Positions 27,226 through 35,479 of a DNA stretch of 64,000 nt are shown here, piece by piece (position 1 is the stretch's first letter; each line of letters opens with the position of its first letter). The stretch is from Oscillospiraceae bacterium. Lineage in GTDB: Bacteria > Bacillota > Clostridia > Oscillospirales > Ruminococcaceae. The position numbers and the translations under genes were made by a program. Under the pieces are notes generated by a model, which made no database searches, was not told where the DNA came from, and saw only the letters and a list, made by a program, of their open reading frames with translations. The stretch lies in assembly GCA_017547245.1 (NCBI GenBank), contig JAFYQD010000003.1, positions 283,994-347,993 of the forward strand, read 5' to 3'.

Positions 27226-28881
27226 ATGGCAAATGATGCTTTGAAGGTTGCTGAAAAAGTTTTGGCAGAAGATACCGGCGCAGAATCTTTGATAGACCCT
27301 ATCTATCAAAAATTTGTGCGCAGCGTTACCCGTGCCATAGGCAGCACCGAGTTCTATCAATATTTTATGAATGCACTTTCGGGTGCCGATAACGAACTGC
27401 AGTTTTCCAACCGCAAGGTGGTTAAAACAGTAGATACCGTATGGGTAGACGCCGTGGAAGGCGCACTTGAGTCTTTCCAGAAAATTGTTGCTGCCCCCCG
27501 AAATGTTATTCAGGAAGAAGAACTGATTGTAAATGTAGCCAACGCCAAAAAAGCCAGGTCTGAGACGGTTCGCCATCTGGCCCAGCATGCGGCTTTGGTA
27601 GAAGACTTTAACGATGAAACGGGCGATGTGCGCCCCAGCAAACTGATGCAGCGCTATCGCGAAGACTCCATTGGTCAGTACGAAAACCGTCTGGTTTTCA
27701 CCACCATGGAAATTGCCCACCGCTTTGTGCAGATTCGTTATGACGCACTGATGGAGCAAATGGGTGACGAATACGGTGCCAAGCTGAAGATTCGGTCGGA
27801 TATGGAGAGTGCCACCGAGCATGTCCATATGGATATGTTTATGCACATCAAAGAGATTGACAGTGCACTGGATACCGACCGCAAGCACAACGATGTGTTC
27901 AACCGCATTTCCCGCACAAACCGTGTACTTACAATGCTGATGAACACCGACTTTGCACAGCAGCTTTCCAAGCTGCCCCGTGTAAAGGGTACCATTAACA
28001 AGACCAACGTTCTGAAAAGAAATAAAAGCTACCATCAGGTCATGCTGCTGTATGAATTCCTGAAGAGCTACAGCGAGGTTGGCTACTCCATCGATATTGT
28101 GGAACAGGCCCCTGAAATTGATGAGCGTTTTGAAGAGGACATTTATCGCAATATTCTTTTCAATTATCTTGTGCTCAAGGGTTATCTGCAGGATGAAGAG
28201 GACCGCATGGTTCCTGTGGAGGCCGAGGAAAAGAAACAGAGCCTCCATCCCAAGTTTATCAAGGAGATTATTGAAGAACTGACCGAAGATTACGATCTGA
28301 CCGATGTGGAAATTCGCAAGGTTCTAATTGAGGAACTGACCCGTGAACAGCTGATGCAGGAAGAGGCTGCCGAACGCCTGCGTTTGGTGGAAGAAAAGGA
28401 AGCCCAAATGACCGAAGAGGAGCGCATTGCCGAATTCCAGCGCAAACTGGAACAGGAAATGCAGCGCCAGAAGGACGAACGCTATCGCGAACGTTATATT
28501 TTGGAACTGGATTACTTCCGGGAGCATCTGCAGGAACGCCTGATGATGCGCCGCCGGGAAGAAGAAGCCAGCGGTCTGGGCAATCCCAAGGAAGACTTTG
28601 CCGATGCGGCCTTGCTGCTTGAGGCTGCCGAAAAGCAAAGGCATGAGGCAGAGATAGAAGCCCTCCGTCAGGTCGAATTGGCTGCCTATAAGTCCTATAT
28701 GGAAGAAATATCGTATTTCTGGGCACATTTAGAAGTGTTCAAGGAACAGCGTGAACAGGAAGAAGAAGAGCAGCGGCACGCCGAAGAGCTGCGCCAGCTG
28801 GCTCGCCAGGAACGTATGCAGGAACTTCAGTCCAAGAAACAATCGCTTGGAAGCAGTTTGCTGAAGTGGAGGAGAGGTTAA
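27226..28881 (+). CDS. McrC/DUF2357-like partner protein with C-terminal coiled coil
   Basis: The 551-aa product starts at ATG 27226, eight bases after AAGGAGG; an in-frame GTG at 27217 overlaps that site. Residues about 110-310 resemble the DUF2357 family that accompanies McrB-type ATPases: VRHLAQHAALVEDF, then DVRPSKLMQRYREDSIGQYE followed by NRLVFTTMEIAHRF, and later SYHQVMLLYEFLKSY. In that family a PD-(D/E)XK nuclease domain is common, but none is seen here. Instead residues from about 380 to the end are dominated by charged helices rich in Glu, Arg, Gln and Leu, a long coiled coil. It starts 34 bp after the ATPase gene and almost certainly works with it. The loss of the nuclease supports a structural or assembly role. 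Confidence 0.7.
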   Translation: MANDALKVAEKVLAEDTGAESLIDPIYQKFVRSVTRAIGSTEFYQYFMNALSGADNELQFSNRKVVKTVDTVWVDAVEGALESFQKIVAAPRNVIQEEELIVNVANAKKARSETVRHLAQHAALVEDFNDETGDVRPSKLMQRYREDSIGQYENRLVFTTMEIAHRFVQIRYDALMEQMGDEYGAKLKIRSDMESATEHVHMDMFMHIKEIDSALDTDRKHNDVFNRISRTNRVLTMLMNTDFAQQLSKLPRVKGTINKTNVLKRNKSYHQVMLLYEFLKSYSEVGYSIDIVEQAPEIDERFEEDIYRNILFNYLVLKGYLQDEEDRMVPVEAEEKKQSLHPKFIKEIIEELTEDYDLTDVEIRKVLIEELTREQLMQEEAAERLRLVEEKEAQMTEEERIAEFQRKLEQEMQRQKDERYRERYILELDYFREHLQERLMMRRREEEASGLGNPKEDFADAALLLEAAEKQRHEAEIEALRQVELAAYKSYMEEISYFWAHLEVFKEQREQEEEEQRHAEELRQLARQERMQELQSKKQSLGSSLLKWRRG

Positions 28882-28884
28882 GCA

Positions 28885-30207
28885 TTGCGGAAGATTTATA
28901 TAAAGCTTGCGTCTTCGCTATTGTCGGTGCTTATGGCTTTGGTTATGGTTGCCGGTGCATCTTATGCATGGATGACCATTTCCGAAAGTCCTGCGGTTAA
29001 CGGCATCAATGTCAGCATTGGCGGTGGCAACACCATTCTGCTGGCGCCCGACCTGACCGAAAAACTGACCGATCAAAACGGAAATGAAGTAATTCTTCAC
29101 TATCCGGGCACATTTGACGAAAAACTGAATCTTTCTCAATACGATACATATTCCTATCTGGAAAATCTGGCTGGTCTTAGCCCGGTTTCTACCGCTGATG
29201 GGGTTCATTGGATATTGCCTTCCTATGACCCCAACACCGGAAAACTTTTGGATACTGACGATTTTACCGTAGACTACACCCTTTCTGCGGGCAACAGCAC
29301 CGAAGGTGAAAATGGTTCCTATGTCTATCTGGATTTTTGGGTAGTATCGCCGGGTGCCGAATATGTTCTGCGTGTTGCTACCGATGTCAAAACCGACCAG
29401 GGCAGCTTTTTGGTGGAGCTTCCCGAGGCGCAGAAGAACAAGGATGGAAGCTTTGAACTGACCGAACCCTCGGGGCAGATTGCCTCGGTGGCACGTGTAG
29501 GGTTTTTGGTTAACCATCAGACAGGCAGCACCGCCGAAATGGAGCTTTACAGCAGAAGCAGCGGATATAACTCGCGTTATAAAAAACTGCAGGGGGTTTA
29601 TCCCGAAGCCGGAGATGAAGCAAATATTCAGGGAGCTCAGCAGTTTACCATTTATGAGCCCAACGCCACCCTGCATCCCTCTATCCCCGACCAGCAGGGG
29701 GGCTATATTGTAACAAAACCGCTTACCCTTGATCAGGAAACACAAACCATTACCGAGGCCGATGTTTCCTCCATTCTGACAGCCCAACGCAGCGGAAGCT
29801 GGCGAAATTTGGGCGAGGATGTTTGGCTGGAAGATCTTTTTAAGGCATCGGTTGCAGGCAAAGGCAATATGAGTGCACAGGAAGCCACCTCTAATTTCTA
29901 TCAGGAATACCTTGAGGGGCTGATCAATCCCTATATAGCTGCCGGCAGATTTTTTGACCGTACAGCAGAGTTGTACCAAAAAGCAGAACAAAACGGCGGC
30001 AAGGTAACGGCCCAGGTGCTCGACGACCAGCTGGTCAGCGCAGGCGCCACCAAAGATGTGGACATTACCACGCTGCATCGCAACATACCCCAGCGCATAC
30101 GCATGTTTATATGGTTGGAAGGCCAGGATGCCGACTGCGTTAACACTCAATCGGTAGAGGCAGCCAACTTCTCGCTGGGAATTGAATTATCCGGAGCAAC
30201 AAAATGA
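28885..30207 (+). CDS. TasA-like protein with SipW-type signal and WLEGxDxDC motif
   Basis: The 440-aa protein begins at TTG 28885, three bases after the previous stop and seven bases after GGAGAGG. Its signal peptide ends in GASYAWMTISESPAVNGI, the SipW type. The mature protein is beta-rich and finishes with MFIWLEGQDADCVNTQSVEA, the signature shared with the proteins at 17436 and 23611. Its stop codon overlaps the start of the second SipW gene by four bases (ATGA), which indicates translational coupling and suggests this is that peptidase's dedicated substrate. Confidence 0.82.
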   Translation: MRKIYIKLASSLLSVLMALVMVAGASYAWMTISESPAVNGINVSIGGGNTILLAPDLTEKLTDQNGNEVILHYPGTFDEKLNLSQYDTYSYLENLAGLSPVSTADGVHWILPSYDPNTGKLLDTDDFTVDYTLSAGNSTEGENGSYVYLDFWVVSPGAEYVLRVATDVKTDQGSFLVELPEAQKNKDGSFELTEPSGQIASVARVGFLVNHQTGSTAEMELYSRSSGYNSRYKKLQGVYPEAGDEANIQGAQQFTIYEPNATLHPSIPDQQGGYIVTKPLTLDQETQTITEADVSSILTAQRSGSWRNLGEDVWLEDLFKASVAGKGNMSAQEATSNFYQEYLEGLINPYIAAGRFFDRTAELYQKAEQNGGKVTAQVLDDQLVSAGATKDVDITTLHRNIPQRIRMFIWLEGQDADCVNTQSVEAANFSLGIELSGATK

Positions 30208-30959
30208 TAAAAGAAAAAGAAGAACGTCGCTCGGGAATGTATATCTTTTCTTCGATATTCCTGGTGGCAGTGGTTCTGCTGTGTTTGTTCATTTCGATGC
30301 AGGTGCTGACCAACGGATACGCCAGCTTTGGCGGCTACAGCGTATTTCGGGTGGTTACCGGCAGTATGGAGCCCACCATTCCAACCGGGTGCATTTTGCT
30401 CAATAAAAAAACCGAAATTGAAGAAATACAGATAAACGATATCGTTTGTTTTAAGGCCAGAGTGGCTGAAATACGTGGCTCGGTAGTTACCCATCGTGTA
30501 ACCAAGGTGTTGACCGACCAGTCGGGAAACATCCTTCTGGAGACCAGAGGTGATGCCAATGTGGCCACAGACCCCTATTATGTGGATGAAACAAATTTGA
30601 TCGGCCGGATTATCTGGCAAAGCGGAAAGGAGAACGTGCTGACCAATATGCTCTCTTTTTTAAGCGGAAAGTTTGGATTCTTTGCATGCATTGTGTTCCC
30701 GCTGCTGCTGGTGTCGGGGCTTATTCTGCAAGGGGCAGTAAGAAACATGAAAAAGGACATCTATTCGCTGCGCGAAGAGATGTTGAGAGTACCGGAAGAT
30801 GATGAGGACGATTCTTCTGTTGAGGAAGAGGAGACTCTGCTGCCGGGATATACGACATTGACACAGGAAGACTATCAGGCTGTTTACGAAACACTGAAAC
30901 GAGAGTTAACAGAGGATTTATATGGATTGGTGGAAGAATCTGATTCAAAAACCGAATAA
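30204..30959 (+). CDS. Second SipW-family signal peptidase I
   Basis: This 251-aa enzyme is a second S26B-type signal peptidase. An N-terminal membrane helix (about 12-35) is followed by the catalytic serine 54 in VTGSMEPTIPTG and histidine 97 in VVTHRVTKV. A Box E-like segment reads ETRGDANVATDP. A second helix lies at about 158-178 and the tail is acidic. The gene overlaps both neighbours, by 4 bp upstream and 38 bp downstream, so three genes are tightly coupled. It differs clearly in sequence from the peptidase at 24652, which suggests division of substrates. Confidence 0.9.
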   Translation: MIKEKEERRSGMYIFSSIFLVAVVLLCLFISMQVLTNGYASFGGYSVFRVVTGSMEPTIPTGCILLNKKTEIEEIQINDIVCFKARVAEIRGSVVTHRVTKVLTDQSGNILLETRGDANVATDPYYVDETNLIGRIIWQSGKENVLTNMLSFLSGKFGFFACIVFPLLLVSGLILQGAVRNMKKDIYSLREEMLRVPEDDEDDSSVEEEETLLPGYTTLTQEDYQAVYETLKRELTEDLYGLVEESDSKTE

Positions 30960-33189
30960 GTCCGAACCACAAGAGTACGATGCGGTTGCTGTTTTGAAGA
31001 AAAGAGTAAGAATGCAGGCGGTTGCGGCCATTTCTGCCATTGCGCTTATTTTGGTGCTGGTGTTTTCTATGACCGCCGCATGGTATACCAATGTGGCAAA
31101 AACCAGCGATCTTACCTTCAAGGCTGAAACCTGGGGCTACGATTCCGACAAAATTACTGTGGGAGATGTCACCATTGCTGTAGCACCGGGCAGCGAGGGC
31201 TTTATTCCGCTGTCTGTCGACAACAGCGATTCTACCGAAAAGTTGGAGATTGGTCTTACCATTTCTCAGATAGAAGCTGACGAGGATTGGGAAGAAGAAC
31301 TGCGCAAGAGAATATTCTTCTTTGCAGACACCGGAAAAACCTTTGAGTTTTCTGCCGATGAAGACGTTCTTACCGCATTGGAGAACGCTTCTGAAGAAGA
31401 GACTCCACCGATTGAGGAAGTAGACCCCTTTGATGAACCGGAAGATTCCGAAACGGAAGAGCCTGTTGTTCCTCAAACCGATGCAACCGATCCTTACAGC
31501 GAGGAAGAAAATACTACATATCAGGAAACCGTATCCCGTATCTATATCGGCGCCACCGAAGAAAACGGTTATCACTATTCCATTTTGCCGGGCCACAAGC
31601 TGTTGCTGGATGCAAACCACTACAACGATGTTCCTGTCAAGTGGATGTGGGTGTACGATATGCTGGGTTACTACTTCCGCGGCAGCGTTATCCCAAAAAA
31701 TCCGGAGGTTGTAAACGCTTCGGATGCTTTGAGTGTGGAAGAATATCTGCGTCCCATCGAGTTCAGCTATGCTGACGCAGTGTACAATACCGCTCAATAC
31801 CAGACTGACGAGAATGGACAGGTTACCGGGGACAGTAATCAGGAATATGGCCAGCTTGACAGCATCGATGGCCTTACCCGTGCTGAATTTCTGCATAAGA
31901 TCTCGCTGGCAGACGGCTATCAGGGTATTATCGATGCGGATTCCGCAGTGGTAATTTTCAACAACCAAACCAGCCAGACCGAATATTACTATCCCGTTGA
32001 CGTGGACGAAACAGGCTATGGTATTTGGGCCTATTTGTGTACCGGCAGCGAGGCGGAAAAAGGCATCGCCTTTGATAATGAAATTGCCACGGCAGAAAAC
32101 GGTGTTTCTATGAAGGCCACCCTCTATCTGACCGCAGTAACCCTTCCCACCGTTACACACGAGGCTAACTCGGTGGAAGCTCTTGCTGCTGCGCTGGCCG
32201 ACCAGGATGTAGAAGTTGTTACACTTACCTCTGACCTTGAACTGGAAGAACCGTTGGCCATGACCGATGGCTCATCTAAGGCGATAAACCTTAACAACTG
32301 CAACCTTGCCTATACCGGTACAGGAAGCATGTTCAAGCTTAATGAAGGCGCAGCCGTGACCGTGATGAACGGTACTTTGGATTGTAAGAGCGAAGATGTA
32401 TTTGCATTTGAAGCGGCAGGTGCCGAGGTTACCCTAAGCGGTGTAACATTGACCGGCTTTAAGAGAGCCGTTGAAGTTAATGACAGCGCAGCAGGGGCAA
32501 CACAGAATTCCACCGTACGCCTCAGCGGATGTGTCGTTGATACCGATGATGTTTGTGTTATGGTAAGAGGCAACGGTGATGCCGATGAAAGCACAACCAA
32601 GGTTATTGTAGAAAACAGCCGCCTGACCAGTGACTATATTGCACTGTGCGGACAGGGTAACCCTGAAAACTGGGGTACCGAAATGGTGATCCTTGGAAGC
32701 AATGTGTCCGGCAAATGGGGCGCATTTTACCAGCCTCAGGGCAATTCCACCACCCTTATCAGTGACTCGGTTCTTACCGGCTATACCGGCATTGCCGTCA
32801 AGGGCGGCAAGGTTACTGTCATTGACAGCACCATTTCCGGTACAGGTGAACGGGCTGAACCTGCAGCTGCAGGCAGCGGTTATACCGACACCGGCGACGG
32901 CGTTTATGTAGAAGCCGTTTATAACTGGAGTGCCACCGTAATCATCAAGGGTGAAAATACTAGAATTACCAGCAAAAACGCCTATGCGGTCGACCTGTAC
33001 GGCGAATCAGGCAAGGGCCCGGGCCGGGTTCTTGTTTATGACGGAACCTTTGTTGGTGAAACCGAAAAGGAAGAAACCGGCGGCAGCATTCTGTGGAACG
33101 GCATTGGCACTTTTGAAATCCATGGTGGTCAGTTCCCGGATGCAATCAACTGTCCCGAAGAGACCCCGATCATACGCTATGACCGATAA
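30922..33189 (+). CDS. Surface protein with atypical SipW-type signal and right-handed beta-helix
   Basis: The 755-aa product starts inside the preceding gene. Its N-terminal hydrophobic segment ends in SMTAAWYTNVAKTSD, a variant of the SYAWF cleavage region. A beta-rich domain and an acidic low-complexity stretch (about 155-200) follow. From about residue 445 to the end, short repeats of the kind GAEVTLSGVTLTGFKRAVEV, KVIVENSRLTSDYIAL and TTLISDSVLTGYTGIAV form the rungs of a parallel beta-helix like those of pectate lyases and adhesins. No catalytic motif of a lyase was recognised. It is likely a tip or adhesin subunit, by inference. Confidence 0.75.
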   Translation: MDWWKNLIQKPNKSEPQEYDAVAVLKKRVRMQAVAAISAIALILVLVFSMTAAWYTNVAKTSDLTFKAETWGYDSDKITVGDVTIAVAPGSEGFIPLSVDNSDSTEKLEIGLTISQIEADEDWEEELRKRIFFFADTGKTFEFSADEDVLTALENASEEETPPIEEVDPFDEPEDSETEEPVVPQTDATDPYSEEENTTYQETVSRIYIGATEENGYHYSILPGHKLLLDANHYNDVPVKWMWVYDMLGYYFRGSVIPKNPEVVNASDALSVEEYLRPIEFSYADAVYNTAQYQTDENGQVTGDSNQEYGQLDSIDGLTRAEFLHKISLADGYQGIIDADSAVVIFNNQTSQTEYYYPVDVDETGYGIWAYLCTGSEAEKGIAFDNEIATAENGVSMKATLYLTAVTLPTVTHEANSVEALAAALADQDVEVVTLTSDLELEEPLAMTDGSSKAINLNNCNLAYTGTGSMFKLNEGAAVTVMNGTLDCKSEDVFAFEAAGAEVTLSGVTLTGFKRAVEVNDSAAGATQNSTVRLSGCVVDTDDVCVMVRGNGDADESTTKVIVENSRLTSDYIALCGQGNPENWGTEMVILGSNVSGKWGAFYQPQGNSTTLISDSVLTGYTGIAVKGGKVTVIDSTISGTGERAEPAAAGSGYTDTGDGVYVEAVYNWSATVIIKGENTRITSKNAYAVDLYGESGKGPGRVLVYDGTFVGETEKEETGGSILWNGIGTFEIHGGQFPDAINCPEETPIIRYDR

Positions 33190-33211
33190 CCCTTAAAGCA
33201 GGAGAATCACC

Positions 33212-33865
33212 ATGAGAACAGAAAAAACATATCCGAAATATTGGCTGTTTCTTCTGTTGGCGGCAGCAACAGCGGTACTTGTGCTGGTTTTGTTTACAGG
33301 ACCGGTACGGGCGCATTATGAAGCCGCATACAGCGGCGATGTTACCCTGCATTATAACGGCAACGACAATCAGATCTATCTGCTTAGTGCCGAAAGGAAT
33401 GAGGACGGAGACCTGATTACCAGTGGAAGCGGATATGTTTCCGATGAAATCAACTGGGTGGCCCCGCAAGACGAACAGGGGATAATCATTCCTGACACTT
33501 ATTCCATAAACTTTTTGTTGGCAAACACCAACAACGCCCGAATATTGGCTGCCCAACAGCAGACCGCAAAATTGGCTTTGGTTGCCACGGTCGGCATTGC
33601 TGACCCCGAGGCTTTGGTGGTTGTTCTGGATAGCGGAGGAACCTCCTATACCGGCATACCCGCCGAAATAAAGGAAGGCAGCAGCTGGTATAACGAATTT
33701 GGTCAGGGCTGGGTTTACCGCTTTTACAACGCAGCCGGCGAAGAGCTTTCCTGGATTTTGCGAGGCGGTGTTTTTGCCTATCACGAAATGAATCTGACCG
33801 TTGTTGGTTCCAGCCAGGCGGCCGCCGCACTAACCCTGATTGCCACAGCAGAAACATCCGACTGA
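33212..33865 (+). CDS. Small secreted or anchored protein of unknown function
   Basis: The 217-aa protein has an N-terminal hydrophobic segment (about 10-34) ending in GPVRA, either a signal peptide or an anchor. The rest is predicted beta-rich and neutral. It has no SYAWF motif, no WLEG signature and no family I recognise. The ribosome site is AGCAGGAG before ATG. It lies 22 bp after the beta-helix protein and 43 bp before the next gene, so it belongs to the same transcription unit and may be a minor subunit. Confidence 0.65.
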   Translation: MRTEKTYPKYWLFLLLAAATAVLVLVLFTGPVRAHYEAAYSGDVTLHYNGNDNQIYLLSAERNEDGDLITSGSGYVSDEINWVAPQDEQGIIIPDTYSINFLLANTNNARILAAQQQTAKLALVATVGIADPEALVVVLDSGGTSYTGIPAEIKEGSSWYNEFGQGWVYRFYNAAGEELSWILRGGVFAYHEMNLTVVGSSQAAAALTLIATAETSD

Positions 33866-33908
33866 TTACAATATTTCAACCTAAATTTTTACCGGAAAGG
33901 AGGAACCC

Positions 33909-35465
33909 ATGATGAAAAAAACTTGTCTTAAAACGCTTGGTCAAATTGGATTGGCCGGGCTGATGGCGGTTACTTCGGTATTGGCTATTCCTACATCCGG
34001 CAGCGCCCATGTGGTGCGTAAAGATAGTTGGACCATGCAGCTTCCTCCTGCGGTTGCTCCGCTCAGCAGCGAACTGCTGACCGAGGAAGGGCAGAATGTA
34101 CGAATCAGCAATACAAGTAATTCTTACCGTATTGAGATTCCGATTAAGAACCAGCAGAAAGAAAACTGGTACATGACGGTGTATAACCGGTCCCCCGAGT
34201 ATATGAACGCCAGTCTTACTACCGACGATTTCTTCTGGAACAAAGAAACCTCCTATATCTACTATTACCATAATAAAAACAGCGTGGTGGTAGATGGGGA
34301 AGAGGATGACGGTACACAAATCATTTATCTCAACCTAAGCAAAGTGGGATGGGAGCCCTCTACCGAAACTCCCGACAATACCAACCAGCCCACCCAAGGT
34401 GACGAACAGACCGGTGCTGCAACCGATCCCGTTCAGGGTGACGCCGGAACCGAAACACTTTCCCTCTATCAAGCCGAAGAGGGAAGCGGAACGGAAGAAG
34501 GCGGTTCTTCCGAAAACGGTGCCGAAGGTGAAAATGGTTCAACCTCTGAGGGCGGCTCCGAATCGGAAGGGGACACCACAACCGATGGCGGAACTTCTTC
34601 CGGAACAACAGGTTCTGGTTCTACTACGCCCAGTTCTGTATATATCAAGGTGACCCTGACCTATGGTATGGATATGACCGATTACGGTGAATTCGAGGAA
34701 GGAACGGGTAAAACAATTTCGGCAACATTCTATGTTCCGCTTAAGAAAAGCGAACAGGAAGAAATGACCGGCACCTTGAAAAACTGTCCCAGTCAGTACA
34801 ATCCCGAAGCAGCCATTCCTTTGCTGACCGGGGATAAAGGCTGTGAAGTCAAACTGAATCAAGCAGAGAATAAGGAATTTCCAGCAATGACCCGATATAC
34901 CATCGGCAATGGCCGACCCTGGATTCTTTATGATGGCGGAACCATTCGGGTGCCCGGAAAAACAGCCTTTGCGGTGGATCTTTCTCTGACAGAACTCAAC
35001 CCCAATCATATCCATCAACAGGAGGATGAGTTTGAAGAGGATGGCAATATAACACTCTTGGAAAATTCTCAGACAGCTGAGGAAGAAAAACCAAAGCTGG
35101 AACTCAAGGCAGGCAGCAATACTCATAACCTTGAGTATGTGGAAGTGCCCACAGCCAACGCTGCCGGAACTCCCTTTGTTATGACCGATGAATATGTTGT
35201 CCTTCAGTTGCCCTATCGGTGGGGCAATGCCCTTCCCACTGCTGAAGTGGAACAACTGAAGCTGCAGGACGGCAAGCTTGAATGGGTTTCGGTCAATGAA
35301 TTGTTTAAGATTGAATCTATTGCAGTAAGCAACGAAATAAAAGTATCAAAGATTGGCGAGGCTGATGCCGGAACCTATCGAATTACGTTTTCCTGGACCC
35401 AAAACGGATTGGTACTTTATAGCCTGGAAACCGCTTTCTATCTGCGAAGCGGTAAGAAAGGTTAA
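33909..35465 (+). CDS. Secreted protein with acidic Ser/Gly-rich linker, unknown function
   Basis: This 518-aa protein has a Sec signal peptide ending near TSGSA. A first beta-rich domain reaches about residue 155, a linker of about 85 residues rich in Glu, Gly, Ser and Thr follows, and a second beta-rich domain covers about 245-510. No known catalytic motif was recognised. The ribosome site AAAGGAGG precedes tandem ATG codons at 33909 and 33912. It stands directly before the 1902-aa subunit with a 14-bp gap, suggesting a related role in the surface structure. Confidence 0.65.
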   Translation: MMKKTCLKTLGQIGLAGLMAVTSVLAIPTSGSAHVVRKDSWTMQLPPAVAPLSSELLTEEGQNVRISNTSNSYRIEIPIKNQQKENWYMTVYNRSPEYMNASLTTDDFFWNKETSYIYYYHNKNSVVVDGEEDDGTQIIYLNLSKVGWEPSTETPDNTNQPTQGDEQTGAATDPVQGDAGTETLSLYQAEEGSGTEEGGSSENGAEGENGSTSEGGSESEGDTTTDGGTSSGTTGSGSTTPSSVYIKVTLTYGMDMTDYGEFEEGTGKTISATFYVPLKKSEQEEMTGTLKNCPSQYNPEAAIPLLTGDKGCEVKLNQAENKEFPAMTRYTIGNGRPWILYDGGTIRVPGKTAFAVDLSLTELNPNHIHQQEDEFEEDGNITLLENSQTAEEEKPKLELKAGSNTHNLEYVEVPTANAAGTPFVMTDEYVVLQLPYRWGNALPTAEVEQLKLQDGKLEWVSVNELFKIESIAVSNEIKVSKIGEADAGTYRITFSWTQNGLVLYSLETAFYLRSGKKG

Positions 35466-35479
35466 GGAGGTGGAAGAGT

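Noticed and set aside
25614-28881. A McrBC restriction system
   Set aside because: The ATPase lacks a DNA-binding N-terminal domain and is membrane-anchored. The partner shows no nuclease domain, and all neighbours are surface-protein genes.
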